The position numbers and the translations under genes were made by a program. A DNA stretch of 64,000 bases from an uncultured Paracoccaceae bacterium. GTDB taxonomy: Bacteria > Pseudomonadota > Alphaproteobacteria > Rhodobacterales > Rhodobacteraceae. The first letter of the stretch is position 1. Each line of letters opens with the position of its first letter. This document shows positions 41,781-51,431 of the stretch, one piece after another. The stretch covers positions 232,176-296,175 of the forward strand of contig CANMAI010000005.1 of NCBI GenBank assembly GCA_947495795.1. The letters run 5' to 3'. The notes beneath the pieces were generated by a model, which saw only the letters and a program-made list of their open reading frames with translations, had not been told where the DNA came from and ran no database searches.

Positions 41781-42416
41781 ATGACATATCATTTTATTGA
41801 ACAGGAAGCCTCCGCCACGGCCCCCTTGTTCGTGACCTTTCACGGCACCGGAGCGGATGAGAGGCAGTTTCATCAATTTGCGCACCAGCTCGCGCCTGCC
41901 GCGCGCATCGTGTCTCCACGAGGCGATGTGTCGGAACACGGGGCCAATCGCTTTTTCAAGCGGACGGACGAGGGCATTTACGACATGCCGGACTTGAGGG
42001 GTCGCGTAGAGAACATGGCGGCCTTCGTGGCAAGTCAGAAGGCCAAGGGCGATCCCGCTCATGTTCTTGGGCTTGGTTATTCAAACGGCGCAAATATCCT
42101 TGCGGCGGTTTCGTTCGCATATCCAGATCTCTTCGACAGCCTGGTGTTGCTGCACCCTCTTATCACATGGAAGCCAGCGGATCAGCCCGGCTTGAAAGGG
42201 CAGCGCATTCTGATCACGGCCGGACAAACGGATCCAATCTGCCCACCTGATCTCACGGAAACACTGGCGGCTTACTATCGGACGCAAGGGGCCGATGTTC
42301 GGCTGCATTGGCAGCCGGGCGGCCACGAAATTGCCCGAAGTGAAATTGCGGAACTCACCGAATTTGTATCGGGCCAGATCGCCGGGTCAGCCGTCTCTGA
42401 ACGCCTGCATAAATAA
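41781..42416 (+). CDS. alpha/beta hydrolase, phospholipase/carboxylesterase type
   Basis: The 211-residue product from the ATG at 41781 (MTYHFIEQEASATAPLFVTF) follows GGAAAGGATCGC. FHGTGADERQFHQF is the oxyanion-loop region, the nucleophile Ser is in LGLGYSNGANILAAV, and the Asp and His are near TAGQTDPICPPDL and GGHEIARSE. This is the carboxylesterase 2 layout. It is linked 11 bases apart with a globin gene and was probably controlled by the LysR gene now reduced to a stub. Similar gene pairs occur in quinone or hydroxyquinone stress loci, an inference only. Confidence 0.85.
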   Translation: MTYHFIEQEASATAPLFVTFHGTGADERQFHQFAHQLAPAARIVSPRGDVSEHGANRFFKRTDEGIYDMPDLRGRVENMAAFVASQKAKGDPAHVLGLGYSNGANILAAVSFAYPDLFDSLVLLHPLITWKPADQPGLKGQRILITAGQTDPICPPDLTETLAAYYRTQGADVRLHWQPGGHEIARSEIAELTEFVSGQIAGSAVSERLHK

Positions 42417-42427
42417 GGAAAACCAGC

Positions 42428-42880
42428 ATGACAACTTCAACCAGAACCCCGCCCCAAACGCTTTTTGACGTCGCAGGTGGACATGACAAGATTTTCGCGC
42501 TGACAACAGCCTTTTACGACAAAGCGCTTGCAGATCCGCTGCTCAAGGCCCTTTTCAAAGCAGGTGATGCGGACCATGCCAAATACCTGGCCGGTTGGTT
42601 TTCCGTCGTCTTTGGCGGTCCGCAAACCTATCTGGAAGAGCGCGGTGATCTGGCGTTCGTAATCTGGAAGCACGTGTCGATGAAAATCTCGGATGCGCAG
42701 CGTGCAAGATGGGTCAGCCTGATGCGACAAGCGGCAGCGGAGGTGGACATCAGTTCGAAATTTATGGTGCCATTTGATCGATTCATTGACCAGATCAGTC
42801 GGAGCGTTCAGGAGAATTCACATATTCCCCGAGATGAACTGGCGCAGATGCTAGGAGGTGAGCCCGGTCTGCAAAGCTAG
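42428..42880 (+). CDS. truncated haemoglobin (2/2 globin), group II-like
   Basis: The 150-residue product (ATG 42428) shows the truncated globin fold: LFDVAGGHDKIFALTTAFYD, ALADPLLKALFKAGDADHAKYLAGWFSVVFGG and the proximal His segment FVIWKHVSMKISDAQRARWV. The Trp and Tyr near WFSVVFGGPQTYL suggest group II. It would bind O2, NO or related ligands. The last ~20 residues are disordered-like. It is likely co-transcribed with the hydrolase. Confidence 0.85.
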   Translation: MTTSTRTPPQTLFDVAGGHDKIFALTTAFYDKALADPLLKALFKAGDADHAKYLAGWFSVVFGGPQTYLEERGDLAFVIWKHVSMKISDAQRARWVSLMRQAAAEVDISSKFMVPFDRFIDQISRSVQENSHIPRDELAQMLGGEPGLQS

Positions 42881-43351
42881 CCGGTGTGGCCACCCCCGAG
42901 GGCTCACGGGCTGTCCGCATTGGTCATATCACCATGTATCCGGCGGGTGCCTCCGGAGATGAAGAAACCTGAACCCAATTCTTCGCGGTCGCGCAGAGGG
43001 AGGCTGATCAGGCCCAGCCAATGCGGTCTGATCTTCCGGAAACCTTTCGGGCCAACCCTTGGCGAAATGCTTTGAGAGGTCGCGAAGACAAAGAGCGACG
43101 GGTTGCCAAGGTGATCCAGCTGGCCCGTCAATTGGGAAGATATAGGTCTTGTGAGTGTCGAACCCAGCCTGCCGGTCGGTCAGCCGCGAACGCATTGAGA
43201 GACTTTGGCAGCGCGGGGCGCCCTCTTGAAACATGGGAACCTCCGGAAGCCAGTCGTTTTCGGGGCATTGTCCTCTCTTTGGCCGACGTTCCTGTCTTTT
43301 CAATCCCGCACGGTCCCTCTAATAGTTTTTCAGTTCAACTGCGGAGAGAGC
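42881..43351. other. 471-base scar with transposase debris
   Basis: Besides the IS3-type remnant listed separately, no gene or RNA is seen. It precedes the hydrolase gene and lies where the base composition of + strand genes changes. Confidence 0.5.
43075..43260 (+). pseudogene. IS3-family transposase remnant (orfB N-terminal part, frameshifted)
   Basis: One frame reads KERRVAKVIQLARQLGRY, matching the RLVEDMIELTRQFGRY of the IS3 orfB at 57.4-58.3 kb in this window. After a frameshift near 43170 another frame reads VSRERIERLWQRG, matching NDKRVERLWRREG of the same protein. The rest of the transposase and the ends are lost. Confidence 0.6.
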
Positions 43352-44335
43352 ATGAAATTCGCGATCTACGGTATCCTCCTGCTGATCGGCGCTTTGGCCG
43401 CGCTCTACACGCTCGGCCCGAAAGAGCCGGTTGCAGGCCCTCTTGTGGTGGACAAGAAGGCAATCGCAGACGATGTGGACGCCTTCCTCTACAGATCGGA
43501 GCAGGGTGTCCCAAATCTCGTGCGCGGCGCCCAGAAACACGTGCAATGGCACGATCCGGCCCGCAAGGCGCGCACGGAATGGGCGGTCGTCTACATCCAT
43601 GGCTTCTCCGCCACCAGCCACGAGATCCGACCGGTACCCAAGCTTGTGGCTGAAGCGCTGGAAGCCAATCTTCATTACACCCGCCTAAAGGGCCACGGAC
43701 GCGATGGGGCCGCGATGGCGGAAGGCACGGTGCCCGGCTGGATGAGCGATGTCGCCGAAGCACTCGAAGTGGGCCAGCGCATCGGAGACCGGGTTCTGGT
43801 GATCGGCACCTCCACCGGTGCCACGCTCGCCGTTATGGCAGCATTCGATACCCGCCTGAAAGACAAGATCGACGCGCTCGCCCTTGTCTCCCCCAATTTC
43901 GGCCTTCAGGCCTCTGGCTCGGCCCTTCTCACACTCCCCTTCGCCCGCAGCTTCGTGCCGCTGATCGCTGGCGGCGAACGCGCCTTCGTGCCCGCCAATG
44001 AAGATCATGCAAGGCGCTGGACAACCACCTACCCCACCACGGCCGTGATCCCGATGGCCGCCTCCGTCAAAGCGGCCAATGCGCTCCCCTTCGAGGATGC
44101 GGAACACCCCGCACTCTTCATCTTCGCCGATGCCGATCAGGTCGTCACACCCGCCCGCACACGTGAAATAGCCGCGCGCTGGGGCAGCAGCGTCTCGCTC
44201 TATCCAGTGGAAATGCAAACCGGAGACGATCCCTCCAGCCACGTCATCGCGGGCGACATCATGAGCCCCAGCCAGACAATCCCGGTGGCCGAAACCATCC
44301 TCCTCTGGGTCACCGGCCTGCCCAAACCGAACTGA
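43352..44335 (+). CDS. membrane-anchored or exported alpha/beta hydrolase
   Basis: The 327-residue product starts at the ATG at 43352 behind GGAGAGAG. MKFAIYGILLLIGALAALYT is a signal anchor. The fold elements are VYIHGFSATSHEIRPV (oxyanion loop), VLVIGTSTGATLAVMAA (nucleophile Ser), FIFADADQVVTPART (Asp) and SSHVIAGDI (His). This is a serine esterase/lipase-like layout. Its + strand third codon positions are C-rich, unlike genes before 41 kb. The substrate is unknown. Confidence 0.8.
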   Translation: MKFAIYGILLLIGALAALYTLGPKEPVAGPLVVDKKAIADDVDAFLYRSEQGVPNLVRGAQKHVQWHDPARKARTEWAVVYIHGFSATSHEIRPVPKLVAEALEANLHYTRLKGHGRDGAAMAEGTVPGWMSDVAEALEVGQRIGDRVLVIGTSTGATLAVMAAFDTRLKDKIDALALVSPNFGLQASGSALLTLPFARSFVPLIAGGERAFVPANEDHARRWTTTYPTTAVIPMAASVKAANALPFEDAEHPALFIFADADQVVTPARTREIAARWGSSVSLYPVEMQTGDDPSSHVIAGDIMSPSQTIPVAETILLWVTGLPKPN

Positions 44336-44390
44336 GCAGCACTTTCACCTTTCCAAAAATATCCGCGCCGCAGGCTTTGGTCCGCCAACC

Positions 44391-44603
44391 TCAGAGAATG
44401 AGGCCCACCACCACAAGTGCGAGGCCGATAAACGCCACCCCAACGGAGGCCATGTTGAGCGCCACCAGCCCGTGCATGGCCGCCCGCTGCGCATCCGGGT
44501 CATCCTTCAGCGCGCGCAATGCGGCGGCCTTGCGGATGCAGAGCACCAGCCCCACCAACCCCAGAACGGTCACGCCCACGCCGATGCTTACCAGAATATC
44601 CAT
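44391..44603 (-). CDS. two-TM membrane protein, unknown
   Basis: The 70-residue product from the ATG at 44603 (MDILVSIGVGVTVLGLVGLV) has two hydrophobic spans, ~4-26 and ~47-69, joined by a charged loop (RKAAALRALKDDPDAQRAAM). Upstream sequence on that strand is Arg/Gly-rich and is not included. It is convergent with the hydrolase gene. The family is not named, but similar small two-TM proteins are common next to GapR genes in Rhodobacteraceae. Confidence 0.65.
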   Translation of the reverse strand: MDILVSIGVGVTVLGLVGLVLCIRKAAALRALKDDPDAQRAAMHGLVALNMASVGVAFIGLALVVVGLIL

Positions 44604-44717
44604 GCCGCGCGGCCTATAGCATCGCGTCGCCCCCCGCAAGCCGCACACACCAAACCAGCGCTTCCCTTCGCCGCCCCCTTCCGCTACCAAACGGGCCGAG
44701 AACCCCTGAGCAGGACA

Positions 44718-44990
44718 ATGGACATGGACGTCACCGAAGACACCGGCACCCCCGACAGCTACCGCGTTACCGCAGGAGAGCTGCGCGCTTTCATAGAGCG
44801 CTACGAGCGGCTTGATGCCGAGAAGAAGGACATCGCCGATCAGCAGAAAGAGGTAATGGCCGAAGCCAAGGGGCGCGGCTACGATGTGAAGGTCATCCGC
44901 AAGGTCATCGCGCTTCGCAAGAAGGATCCGGCCGAGATCTCCGAGGAAGAGGCCGTGCTGGAGCTCTACAAGGAGGCGCTGGGCATGTGA
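44718..44990 (+). CDS. gapR: GapR-family (DUF2312) DNA-binding protein
   Basis: A 90-residue nucleoid-associated protein: AGELRAFIERYERLDAEKKD, IADQQKEVMAEAKGRGYDVK and VIRKVIALRKKDPAEISEEE. This is the family signature. GapR of Caulobacter binds overtwisted DNA ahead of replication forks and RNA polymerase. Start ATG 44718 (MDMDVTED); an ATG at 44724 is an alternative. The stop overlaps the start of the following VOC gene (TGATG). Confidence 0.93.
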   Translation: MDMDVTEDTGTPDSYRVTAGELRAFIERYERLDAEKKDIADQQKEVMAEAKGRGYDVKVIRKVIALRKKDPAEISEEEAVLELYKEALGM

Positions 44991-45406
44991 TGCAGAGCGC
45001 CTTCCACCTCGCCTATCACGTCACCGATCTGGCGGCCGCCCGCGCCTTTTACGGCGATCTTCTGGGCTGCGCGGAGGGGCGCAGCACGGAAACATGGGCC
45101 GATTTTGATTTCTTCGGCCACCAGATCAGCCTCCATCTCGGCCAGCCCTTTGCCACCACCGATACGGGCAAGGTGGGCGATCACATGGTCCCCATGCCCC
45201 ATCTCGGCCTTGTGTTGGCCTACGCGGATTGGCGCAAGGTCGCAGACGCACTGGAGGCCGCCGAAATACCCTTCATTATCCCGCCCACGGGGCGATTTCA
45301 GGGCCAGCCCGGCGAGCAGTGGACAATGTTTTTTCGCGACCCTTCCGGAAACCCCATCGAGATCAAGGGCTTCCGGGATGCGGAGCAGATCTTCGCCACA
45401 ACATAG
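44990..45406 (+). CDS. VOC (glyoxalase-fold) protein
   Basis: The 138-residue product starts at an ATG overlapping the GapR stop. MQSAFHLAYHVTDLAAARAF is the opening strand/helix of a VOC module with its first His. WADFDFFGHQISLHLGQPFA and WTMFFRDPSGNPIEIKGFRD close the two modules, with the Glu in NPIEIK as metal ligand. Glyoxalase and dioxygenase functions both fit. Coupling with gapR is tight, but no functional link is known. Confidence 0.88.
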   Translation: MQSAFHLAYHVTDLAAARAFYGDLLGCAEGRSTETWADFDFFGHQISLHLGQPFATTDTGKVGDHMVPMPHLGLVLAYADWRKVADALEAAEIPFIIPPTGRFQGQPGEQWTMFFRDPSGNPIEIKGFRDAEQIFATT

Positions 45407-45432
45407 CTAAATCGCGCTGATTTAGGGCTTTT

Positions 45433-45442
45433 AAAGCGCTTT
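45433..45442. promoter_or_regulatory. LacI-type operator motif before glgP
   Basis: AAAGCGCTTT, an exact palindrome that fits the LacI-family AANCGNTT core, flanked TT...CAA. It lies 33 bases before the glgP ATG. Confidence 0.55.
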
Positions 45443-45475
45443 CAAGTGGCCGATATTAAGGAAAACACACTCCTC

Positions 45476-47872
45476 ATGGATCAGGCACACCCCATGGATA
45501 TGACCCGCTCAAGCCTCGCCAATGATATGGCGCGCCATCTGCAATTCTCCTTCGGCAAGGATGCTGCCAATGCAGAGGTCCGCGATTGGCGCCTTGCCCT
45601 CTCGCTGGCGATCAGGGACCGCATTGTGGAACCATGGTTCAAGGCCACCCGTGCGGCTTATGCGGGTCAGCACAAGCGTGTCTACTATCTCTCGATGGAG
45701 TTTCTCATCGGCAGGCTTCTTGAGGATGCCATTGTCAATCTCGGCCTGGGCGATGAGGCCCGCACGGCCTGCGCCGAAGCAGGCGTGGATTTCGATGCGC
45801 TTCTGGCGGACGAGCCGGATGCGGCCCTAGGCAATGGCGGCCTCGGCCGGCTGGCTGCGTGTTTCCTTGATAGCCTCTCCACCCTCGGCTGCCCCGCCAT
45901 CGGCTACGGCATCCGGTACGAACACGGGCTTTTCCGCCAGTCCTTCCACAAGGGCCATCAGGTGGAGCAGGCCGAAGCCTGGCTCACGCAACCCCATGCA
46001 TGGGAGTTCGAGCGCGCAGAATGCTCCTTCGAGATCGGCTTTTACGGCGATGTGAAGGAAGAGGGCAGGCGAGCGCTCTGGCAGCCCGGCGATGCGGTTG
46101 TCGCCCGCGCCTTTGACACCCCGATCATCGGCTGGCAGGGCAACTGGGCCAACACACTTCGCCTCTGGGGGGCCAAGCCCACCAAGCTTTTCGATCTCGC
46201 CCGCTTCAATGTCGGCGATTTTTCGGCGGCGGCAGAGCCCGAGGCGCAGGCCCGCACGATCTCCCGCGTGCTCTACCCGGACGACACAACCGATCAGGGC
46301 CGCGAATTGCGCCTCAAGCAGGAATACTTCTTCACCGCAGCTTCGATCCGCGACATCCTGCGCCGCTATCTTGATGAATACGACGATATCCGCAAGCTTC
46401 CCACCAAGGTCGCGATCCAGCTGAATGATACACACCCCGCCATTGCCGGGCCGGAGCTTGTGCGCATCCTCCATGATGAGCATCACCTCTCCTTCGAGGA
46501 GGCGGTGGAAACTGCGCAGGCCACGCTCAACTACACCAATCACACACTGCTTCCGGAAGCGCTGGAAAGCTGGTCCGAGGGCCTGATGTGGCACCTCCTG
46601 CCGCGCCACATGCGCATCATCGAACAGATCGATGATTGGCACGCCCGCAAACACCCGGCGCGCACCCGCTCCGCCATCGATCACGGCGTGGTGCGTATGG
46701 GCGATCTGGCTTTTGCCATGGCCAACAAGGTGAACGGCGTCTCGGCCCTGCATACGGAGCTTGTCAAAACCACCGTCTTCGCAGAACAGCACGCGCTCCA
46801 TCCCGACCGCATCGTGAACCAGACGAACGGGGTCACCCCCCGCCGCTGGCTGGTGGCCTGCAACCCCGATCTCACCTCCCTGATCACGGAGACAATTGGC
46901 GCAGGCTGGGAAGCGGATCTGGAGCGTTTGAACGAGTTGGAGCCGCATATCGGAGAAGGGGACTTCCTCTCGAAATATGCGGCTGCCAAACGCACCAACA
47001 AGGTGGAGCTTTCCAACTGGCTTGGCGAAACACAGGGTTTGAACGTCAACCCCGATGCGATGTTCGACGTCCAGATCAAGCGCATCCATGAATACAAGCG
47101 CCAGCTGATGAACGTGCTGGAAACCATCGCACTCTGGCAGGCGATCCGGGAAGAGCCTGACAGGGATTGGACGCCGCGCGTGAAAATCTTCGGTGGCAAG
47201 GCAGCACCCGGCTACCAGACAGCCAAGGAAATCGTACATCTTGTCAATGATGTAGCGGCACTTGTTAATGCAGATGAAATGATGCGTGGCCGCCTCACCG
47301 TCGCCTATCCGCCCAACTACAACGTCACGATGGCCGAGCGCCTGATCCCGGCCTCTGATCTCTCCGAGCAGATTTCCACCGCTGGCAAGGAAGCCTCCGG
47401 CACTGGCAACATGAAGTTCGCGCTCAACGGTGCCCTCACGATCGGCACACTCGATGGCGCGAATGTGGAGATCCGAGAGCTTGTGGGCCCCGAAAACTTC
47501 TTCCTCTTCGGGATGACAGCGCAAGAGGCTATGGCCCGCCGCGAAGTTCCCGGGCACGCCGCCCGCGCCATTGCGGCAAGCCCACGGCTCGCCAAGGCTA
47601 TAAAAACCCTCGAAGACGGCACCTTCAGCCCGCAGGAGCCCACCCGCTACCACGGCCTCGCGCGTATCCTGCGCGAGAGCGATTACTTCCTCGTCTGCTC
47701 CGATTTCGATGCCTACTGGCAGGCGCAACGCGAGGCCGATACCGCCTACCGCGATTCTTCCGCGTGGATGCGCAAGGCAGCACTGAATACGGCCCGCTCC
47801 GGCTGGTTCTCTTCGGACCGCACGATCAAGGGTTACATGGCTGATATCTGGGGCGCGCACTCCGCCCTGTAG
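45476..47872 (+). CDS. glgP: Glycogen/alpha-glucan phosphorylase
   Basis: The 798-residue product begins at the ATG at 45476; a GTG at 45446 would start 4 bases after the operator palindrome and lacks a site. YLSMEFLIGRLLEDAIVNLG, GNGGLGRLAACFLDSLSTLG and the C-terminal GGKAAPGYQTAKEIVHLVND and EASGTGNMKFALNGALTIGT (with the PLP Lys) are family hallmarks. It releases glucose-1-phosphate from glycogen. It opens the glgP-B-C-A-X-pgm cluster, all same strand and tightly packed. Confidence 0.95.
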   Translation: MDQAHPMDMTRSSLANDMARHLQFSFGKDAANAEVRDWRLALSLAIRDRIVEPWFKATRAAYAGQHKRVYYLSMEFLIGRLLEDAIVNLGLGDEARTACAEAGVDFDALLADEPDAALGNGGLGRLAACFLDSLSTLGCPAIGYGIRYEHGLFRQSFHKGHQVEQAEAWLTQPHAWEFERAECSFEIGFYGDVKEEGRRALWQPGDAVVARAFDTPIIGWQGNWANTLRLWGAKPTKLFDLARFNVGDFSAAAEPEAQARTISRVLYPDDTTDQGRELRLKQEYFFTAASIRDILRRYLDEYDDIRKLPTKVAIQLNDTHPAIAGPELVRILHDEHHLSFEEAVETAQATLNYTNHTLLPEALESWSEGLMWHLLPRHMRIIEQIDDWHARKHPARTRSAIDHGVVRMGDLAFAMANKVNGVSALHTELVKTTVFAEQHALHPDRIVNQTNGVTPRRWLVACNPDLTSLITETIGAGWEADLERLNELEPHIGEGDFLSKYAAAKRTNKVELSNWLGETQGLNVNPDAMFDVQIKRIHEYKRQLMNVLETIALWQAIREEPDRDWTPRVKIFGGKAAPGYQTAKEIVHLVNDVAALVNADEMMRGRLTVAYPPNYNVTMAERLIPASDLSEQISTAGKEASGTGNMKFALNGALTIGTLDGANVEIRELVGPENFFLFGMTAQEAMARREVPGHAARAIAASPRLAKAIKTLEDGTFSPQEPTRYHGLARILRESDYFLVCSDFDAYWQAQREADTAYRDSSAWMRKAALNTARSGWFSSDRTIKGYMADIWGAHSAL

Positions 47873-47898
47873 CGCCCCGCATCAATCTTAAATCTGTT

Positions 47899-47916
47899 AA
47901 GCGTTTCAAACCGCTT
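47899..47916. promoter_or_regulatory. two adjacent LacI-type motifs before glgB
   Basis: AAGCGTTT (47899-47906) and AACCGCTT (47909-47916) both fit AANCGNTT. Together with the site before glgP they suggest control of the glycogen cluster by one LacI-family protein at two promoters. Confidence 0.45.
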
Positions 47917-47949
47917 GCATTGCGCGGCCTTTGCCATAGGCTTGAAGCA

Positions 47950-50154
47950 ATGGTCAAAGAAGCCAATCAGGGGGAAGCGATAGACGCCGCGGTGGCTCAG
48001 GCCATCGTCTCCGGCACCTATCACGATCCTTTCGCCATTCTCGGCCCGCACCAGATTTCCAAGGACGAAGTCCGTCTCACCGTTTTCGATCCGGGTGCGA
48101 CGCAAATGACGGCGATAACAGAGAGTGCGCGCATCAACCTGCCCGCCGTTCCGGAGGCACGTGGCCTCTTTTCCGGCATCCTCCATCCCGCGCCCTACAC
48201 GCTCGAAGGGGCGGCCTGGGGTCAGACCTGGATGATGGAGGATCCCTACCGGTTCGGCCCCGTGCTCGGCGAACTGGACGAATACCTGATTGCCGAAGGG
48301 CGGCATCGCCGGCTCTGGAAGGCGCTTGGTGCGCATGTCATGGACCTTGATGGCGTCCCGGGCACGCACTTCGCCGTCTGGGCGCCCAATGCCCGGCGCG
48401 TTTCGGTCGTCGGCGATTTCAACGGCTGGAACGGACGCCAGCACGTCATGCGCAAACGCGGGGGCACCGGCGTGTGGGAAATCTTCCTGCCCGGCATCAC
48501 GGAGGGTGAGGCCTACAAGTACGAAATCCTGTCCGCCGAGGGCAAACTCCTCCCCCTCAAGGCCGATCCGGTGGGTTTCGGCGCGCAGCATGCCCCCGAA
48601 ACCGCCTCCATCGTGCGCGACATCTCCGGCTATGGCTGGGATGACGAGCGCTGGATGGAAACGCGCCAGAGCGCCAACAACATCGAAGCGCCCATTTCCA
48701 TCTACGAGGTGCATCTCGGCTCGTGGAAACGGGCGGAGGGCAATCGCCCGCTTTCCTACAAGGAACTGGCCGAGGATCTGGTGGCTTACGTCACAGATAT
48801 GGGCTTCACCCATATCGAACTGCTGCCCGTATCGGAACATCCCTTCGACGGCTCATGGGGCTATCAGCCCGTGGGCCTTTACGCCCCCACCGTCCGCCAC
48901 GGCCCCCCGCATGAGTTTCGCGATCTGGTGGATGCAGCCCATCAGGCGGGCCTCGGCGTCATCCTCGACTGGGTGCCGGGCCACTTCCCCACCGATGCCC
49001 ACGGCCTCGCCCGGTTCGACGGCACCCCTCTTTATGAACATGCCGATCCCAAGGAAGGCTTCCATCAGGACTGGAACACCCTCATCTACAATTTCGGCCG
49101 GGCGGAGGTGAAGAACTACATCACCGCCAATGCGCTTTACTGGCTGGAGGAATACCATATCGACGGCCTGCGCGTGGATGCCGTCGCCTCCATGCTCTAC
49201 CGCGATTACTCCCGCAACGAAGGTGAATGGGTGCCCAACAAGGATGGCGGGCGAGAGAACTACGAGGCCATCGAGCTCTTCAAGGACATGAACACGACCG
49301 TCTATGGCGAGGTTCCAGGCATCCTCACGGCGGCCGAAGAAAGCACATCCTTCCCCAAGGTCTCCCATCTGGTGGATCACGGCGGCCTCGGCTTCGGATA
49401 CAAATGGAACATGGGCTGGATGAACGACACGCTTAGCTACATGCAGAAGGATCCGATCCACCGACGCCACCACCACAACCAGATGACGTTCGGAATGGCC
49501 TATCACTATTCGGAAAACTTCATCCTTCCGATCAGCCATGACGAGGTCGTCCACGGCAAGGGCAGCATGATCGCCAAGATGCCGGGGCAGGGGGACGAGA
49601 AGTTCGCAAATCTCCGCGCCTACTACGCCTATATGTGGGCGCATCCTGGCAAGAAGCTGCTCTTCATGGGGTGCGAGTTTGCGCAGGGCCGCGAATGGAA
49701 CCATGCGGGCAGCCTCGATTGGAACCTGCTCGACTACCCGCAGCACAAGGGCATGCAATCGCTGATCCGTGATCTCAACCGACTTTACCGCACAGAGTCG
49801 GCGCTCTATTTCCACGATTGCGATCCTGCGGGTTTTGAATGGCTGGAGGCGGATGCCGCCGCCGAAAGTGTGTATGCCTTCCTGCGCAAAGGAGATCTGG
49901 ACGATCCGCCGATTGTCGCGATCTGCAACTTCACGCCGGTGGAGCGTCAATGGCAGGTTGGCCTGCCCCTGCCGGGGCGCTGGGATGTGGTTCTCGACAC
50001 AAATGCCACAGTTTACGGCGGTAGCCATACGCGGGAAATTTGCACTACCAAATCGGTACCAAACCCATACCAAAACCAGCCCCATTCTGCGGATGTCACA
50101 CTGTTGCCGCTCAGCACCATTTTCCTGAAACATGAGTCCAGTTCGGAGGCCTGA
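47950..50154 (+). CDS. glgB: 1,4-alpha-glucan branching enzyme
   Basis: The 734-residue product starts at the ATG at 47950. An N-terminal CBM48/E-set domain ([20 protein letters not shown]) precedes the GH13 barrel. The catalytic residues are Asp in [10 protein letters not shown], Glu in LTAAEEST and the transition-state Asp in [10 protein letters not shown]. It makes alpha-1,6 branches. The C-terminus [20 protein letters not shown] is beta-rich. glgC starts 1 base after its stop. Confidence 0.96.
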   Translation: MVKEANQGEAIDAAVAQAIVSGTYHDPFAILGPHQISKDEVRLTVFDPGATQMTAITESARINLPAVPEARGLFSGILHPAPYTLEGAAWGQTWMMEDPYRFGPVLGELDEYLIAEGRHRRLWKALGAHVMDLDGVPGTHFAVWAPNARRVSVVGDFNGWNGRQHVMRKRGGTGVWEIFLPGITEGEAYKYEILSAEGKLLPLKADPVGFGAQHAPETASIVRDISGYGWDDERWMETRQSANNIEAPISIYEVHLGSWKRAEGNRPLSYKELAEDLVAYVTDMGFTHIELLPVSEHPFDGSWGYQPVGLYAPTVRHGPPHEFRDLVDAAHQAGLGVILDWVPGHFPTDAHGLARFDGTPLYEHADPKEGFHQDWNTLIYNFGRAEVKNYITANALYWLEEYHIDGLRVDAVASMLYRDYSRNEGEWVPNKDGGRENYEAIELFKDMNTTVYGEVPGILTAAEESTSFPKVSHLVDHGGLGFGYKWNMGWMNDTLSYMQKDPIHRRHHHNQMTFGMAYHYSENFILPISHDEVVHGKGSMIAKMPGQGDEKFANLRAYYAYMWAHPGKKLLFMGCEFAQGREWNHAGSLDWNLLDYPQHKGMQSLIRDLNRLYRTESALYFHDCDPAGFEWLEADAAAESVYAFLRKGDLDDPPIVAICNFTPVERQWQVGLPLPGRWDVVLDTNATVYGGSHTREICTTKSVPNPYQNQPHSADVTLLPLSTIFLKHESSSEA

Positions 50155-50155
50155 T

Positions 50156-51421
50156 ATGAACCCGCCAAACCACCGCCTCACCAGTCGCGCAATGGCCTTC
50201 GTTCTGGCCGGAGGGCGTGGCTCGCGCCTCAAGGAACTCACCGATTTGCGCGCGAAACCGGCGGTTTATTTCGGCGGCAAAACGCGGATCATCGACTTCG
50301 CATTGTCCAATGCGCTCAATTCCGGCATCCGCAAGATGGCCATCGCCACCCAGTACAAGGCGCACAGCCTGATCCGGCACATGCAGCGGGGGTGGAGCTT
50401 TTTTCGGGCGGAGCGGAACGAATATCTCGATATCCTGCCCGCATCCCAGCGCGTGGCGGAAAACAAATGGTATCTCGGCACCGCCGACGCGGTCACGCAA
50501 AACATTGATATCGTTGATAGTTACAATATCGACTATGTGTTGATCCTCGCCGGCGATCACATCTACAAGATGGATTACGAGATCATGCTCCGCCAGCACG
50601 CGGAAAGCGGCGCGGATGTCACCGTGGGGTGTTTGACCGTTCCGCGGGAGGAAGCATCGGCCTTCGGCGTGATGGATATCGAGGAAAGCGGGCGCATCAC
50701 CAAGTTCCTAGAAAAACCGGCCGATCCGCCCGGCATGCCGGGGGATCCGGACCGTACGCTCGCCTCCATGGGCATCTATGTCTTCAACTGGAAATTCCTG
50801 CGCGAACTTCTGCTGCAGGACGCGGAAAACCCTGATAGTAAACATGATTTCGGCGGCGACATCATTCCTGATATCGTCAAGAACGGGACCGCGATGGCCC
50901 ATAAATTCGACGAAAGCTGCGTGCGCGACAATGAAGAGGCACCCGCCTATTGGCGTGATGTCGGCACCGTCGATGCCTTCTGGAAAGCCAATCTCGACCT
51001 CTGCGATTTCACGCCCGATCTCGATCTCTGGGATACGAACTGGCCGATATGGACCTATTCGGAAAGCGTGCCACCCGCGAAATTCATCCACAACCAGGAC
51101 CGGCGACGCGGTTCCGCCGTCTCCTCTATGGTGTCAGGGGGATGCATCATTTCGGGAACGGAGGTGCGCAACTCCCTTCTCTTCACGGGCGTGCACACCA
51201 ATTCCTACGCCTCGCTCGATAACGTCGTGGCGCTGCCATATGCCGTGATCCACAGGCATGCCAGTCTGACAAATGTCGTTCTGGATCGGGGGGTTATCAT
51301 CCCTGAAGGCCTTATCGTGGGCGAGGATATGAAAGAGGATGCCAAGTGGTTCCGGGTCACCGATACCGGCGTCACCCTGATCACGCAGGCCATGCTGGAC
51401 GCACGCGCCGCGGCCCTTTGA
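50156..51421 (+). CDS. glgC: Glucose-1-phosphate adenylyltransferase (ADP-glucose pyrophosphorylase)
   Basis: The 421-residue product from the ATG at 50156 follows [27 protein letters not shown] is the nucleotide-binding loop, [12 protein letters not shown] the substrate loop, [15 protein letters not shown] the metal/product site, and [19 protein letters not shown] the sugar-binding part. It makes ADP-glucose, the committed step of glycogen synthesis, and is usually allosteric (F6P/pyruvate in Rhodobacter). The C-terminal beta-helix holds [20 protein letters not shown]. Confidence 0.96.
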   Translation: MNPPNHRLTSRAMAFVLAGGRGSRLKELTDLRAKPAVYFGGKTRIIDFALSNALNSGIRKMAIATQYKAHSLIRHMQRGWSFFRAERNEYLDILPASQRVAENKWYLGTADAVTQNIDIVDSYNIDYVLILAGDHIYKMDYEIMLRQHAESGADVTVGCLTVPREEASAFGVMDIEESGRITKFLEKPADPPGMPGDPDRTLASMGIYVFNWKFLRELLLQDAENPDSKHDFGGDIIPDIVKNGTAMAHKFDESCVRDNEEAPAYWRDVGTVDAFWKANLDLCDFTPDLDLWDTNWPIWTYSESVPPAKFIHNQDRRRGSAVSSMVSGGCIISGTEVRNSLLFTGVHTNSYASLDNVVALPYAVIHRHASLTNVVLDRGVIIPEGLIVGEDMKEDAKWFRVTDTGVTLITQAMLDARAAAL

Positions 51422-51431
51422 CGGAGGGGTC

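Noticed and set aside
40900..43400. dif site search at the skew switch
   Set aside because: No sequence similar to the XerCD dif consensus was found, so the terminus idea rests on composition only.
45827..47860. A 677-codon minus-strand frame
   Set aside because: It is the mirror of glgP, which has full family motifs on the + strand.
48853..50241. A 462-codon minus-strand frame
   Set aside because: It lies opposite glgB; no domain is recognisable.
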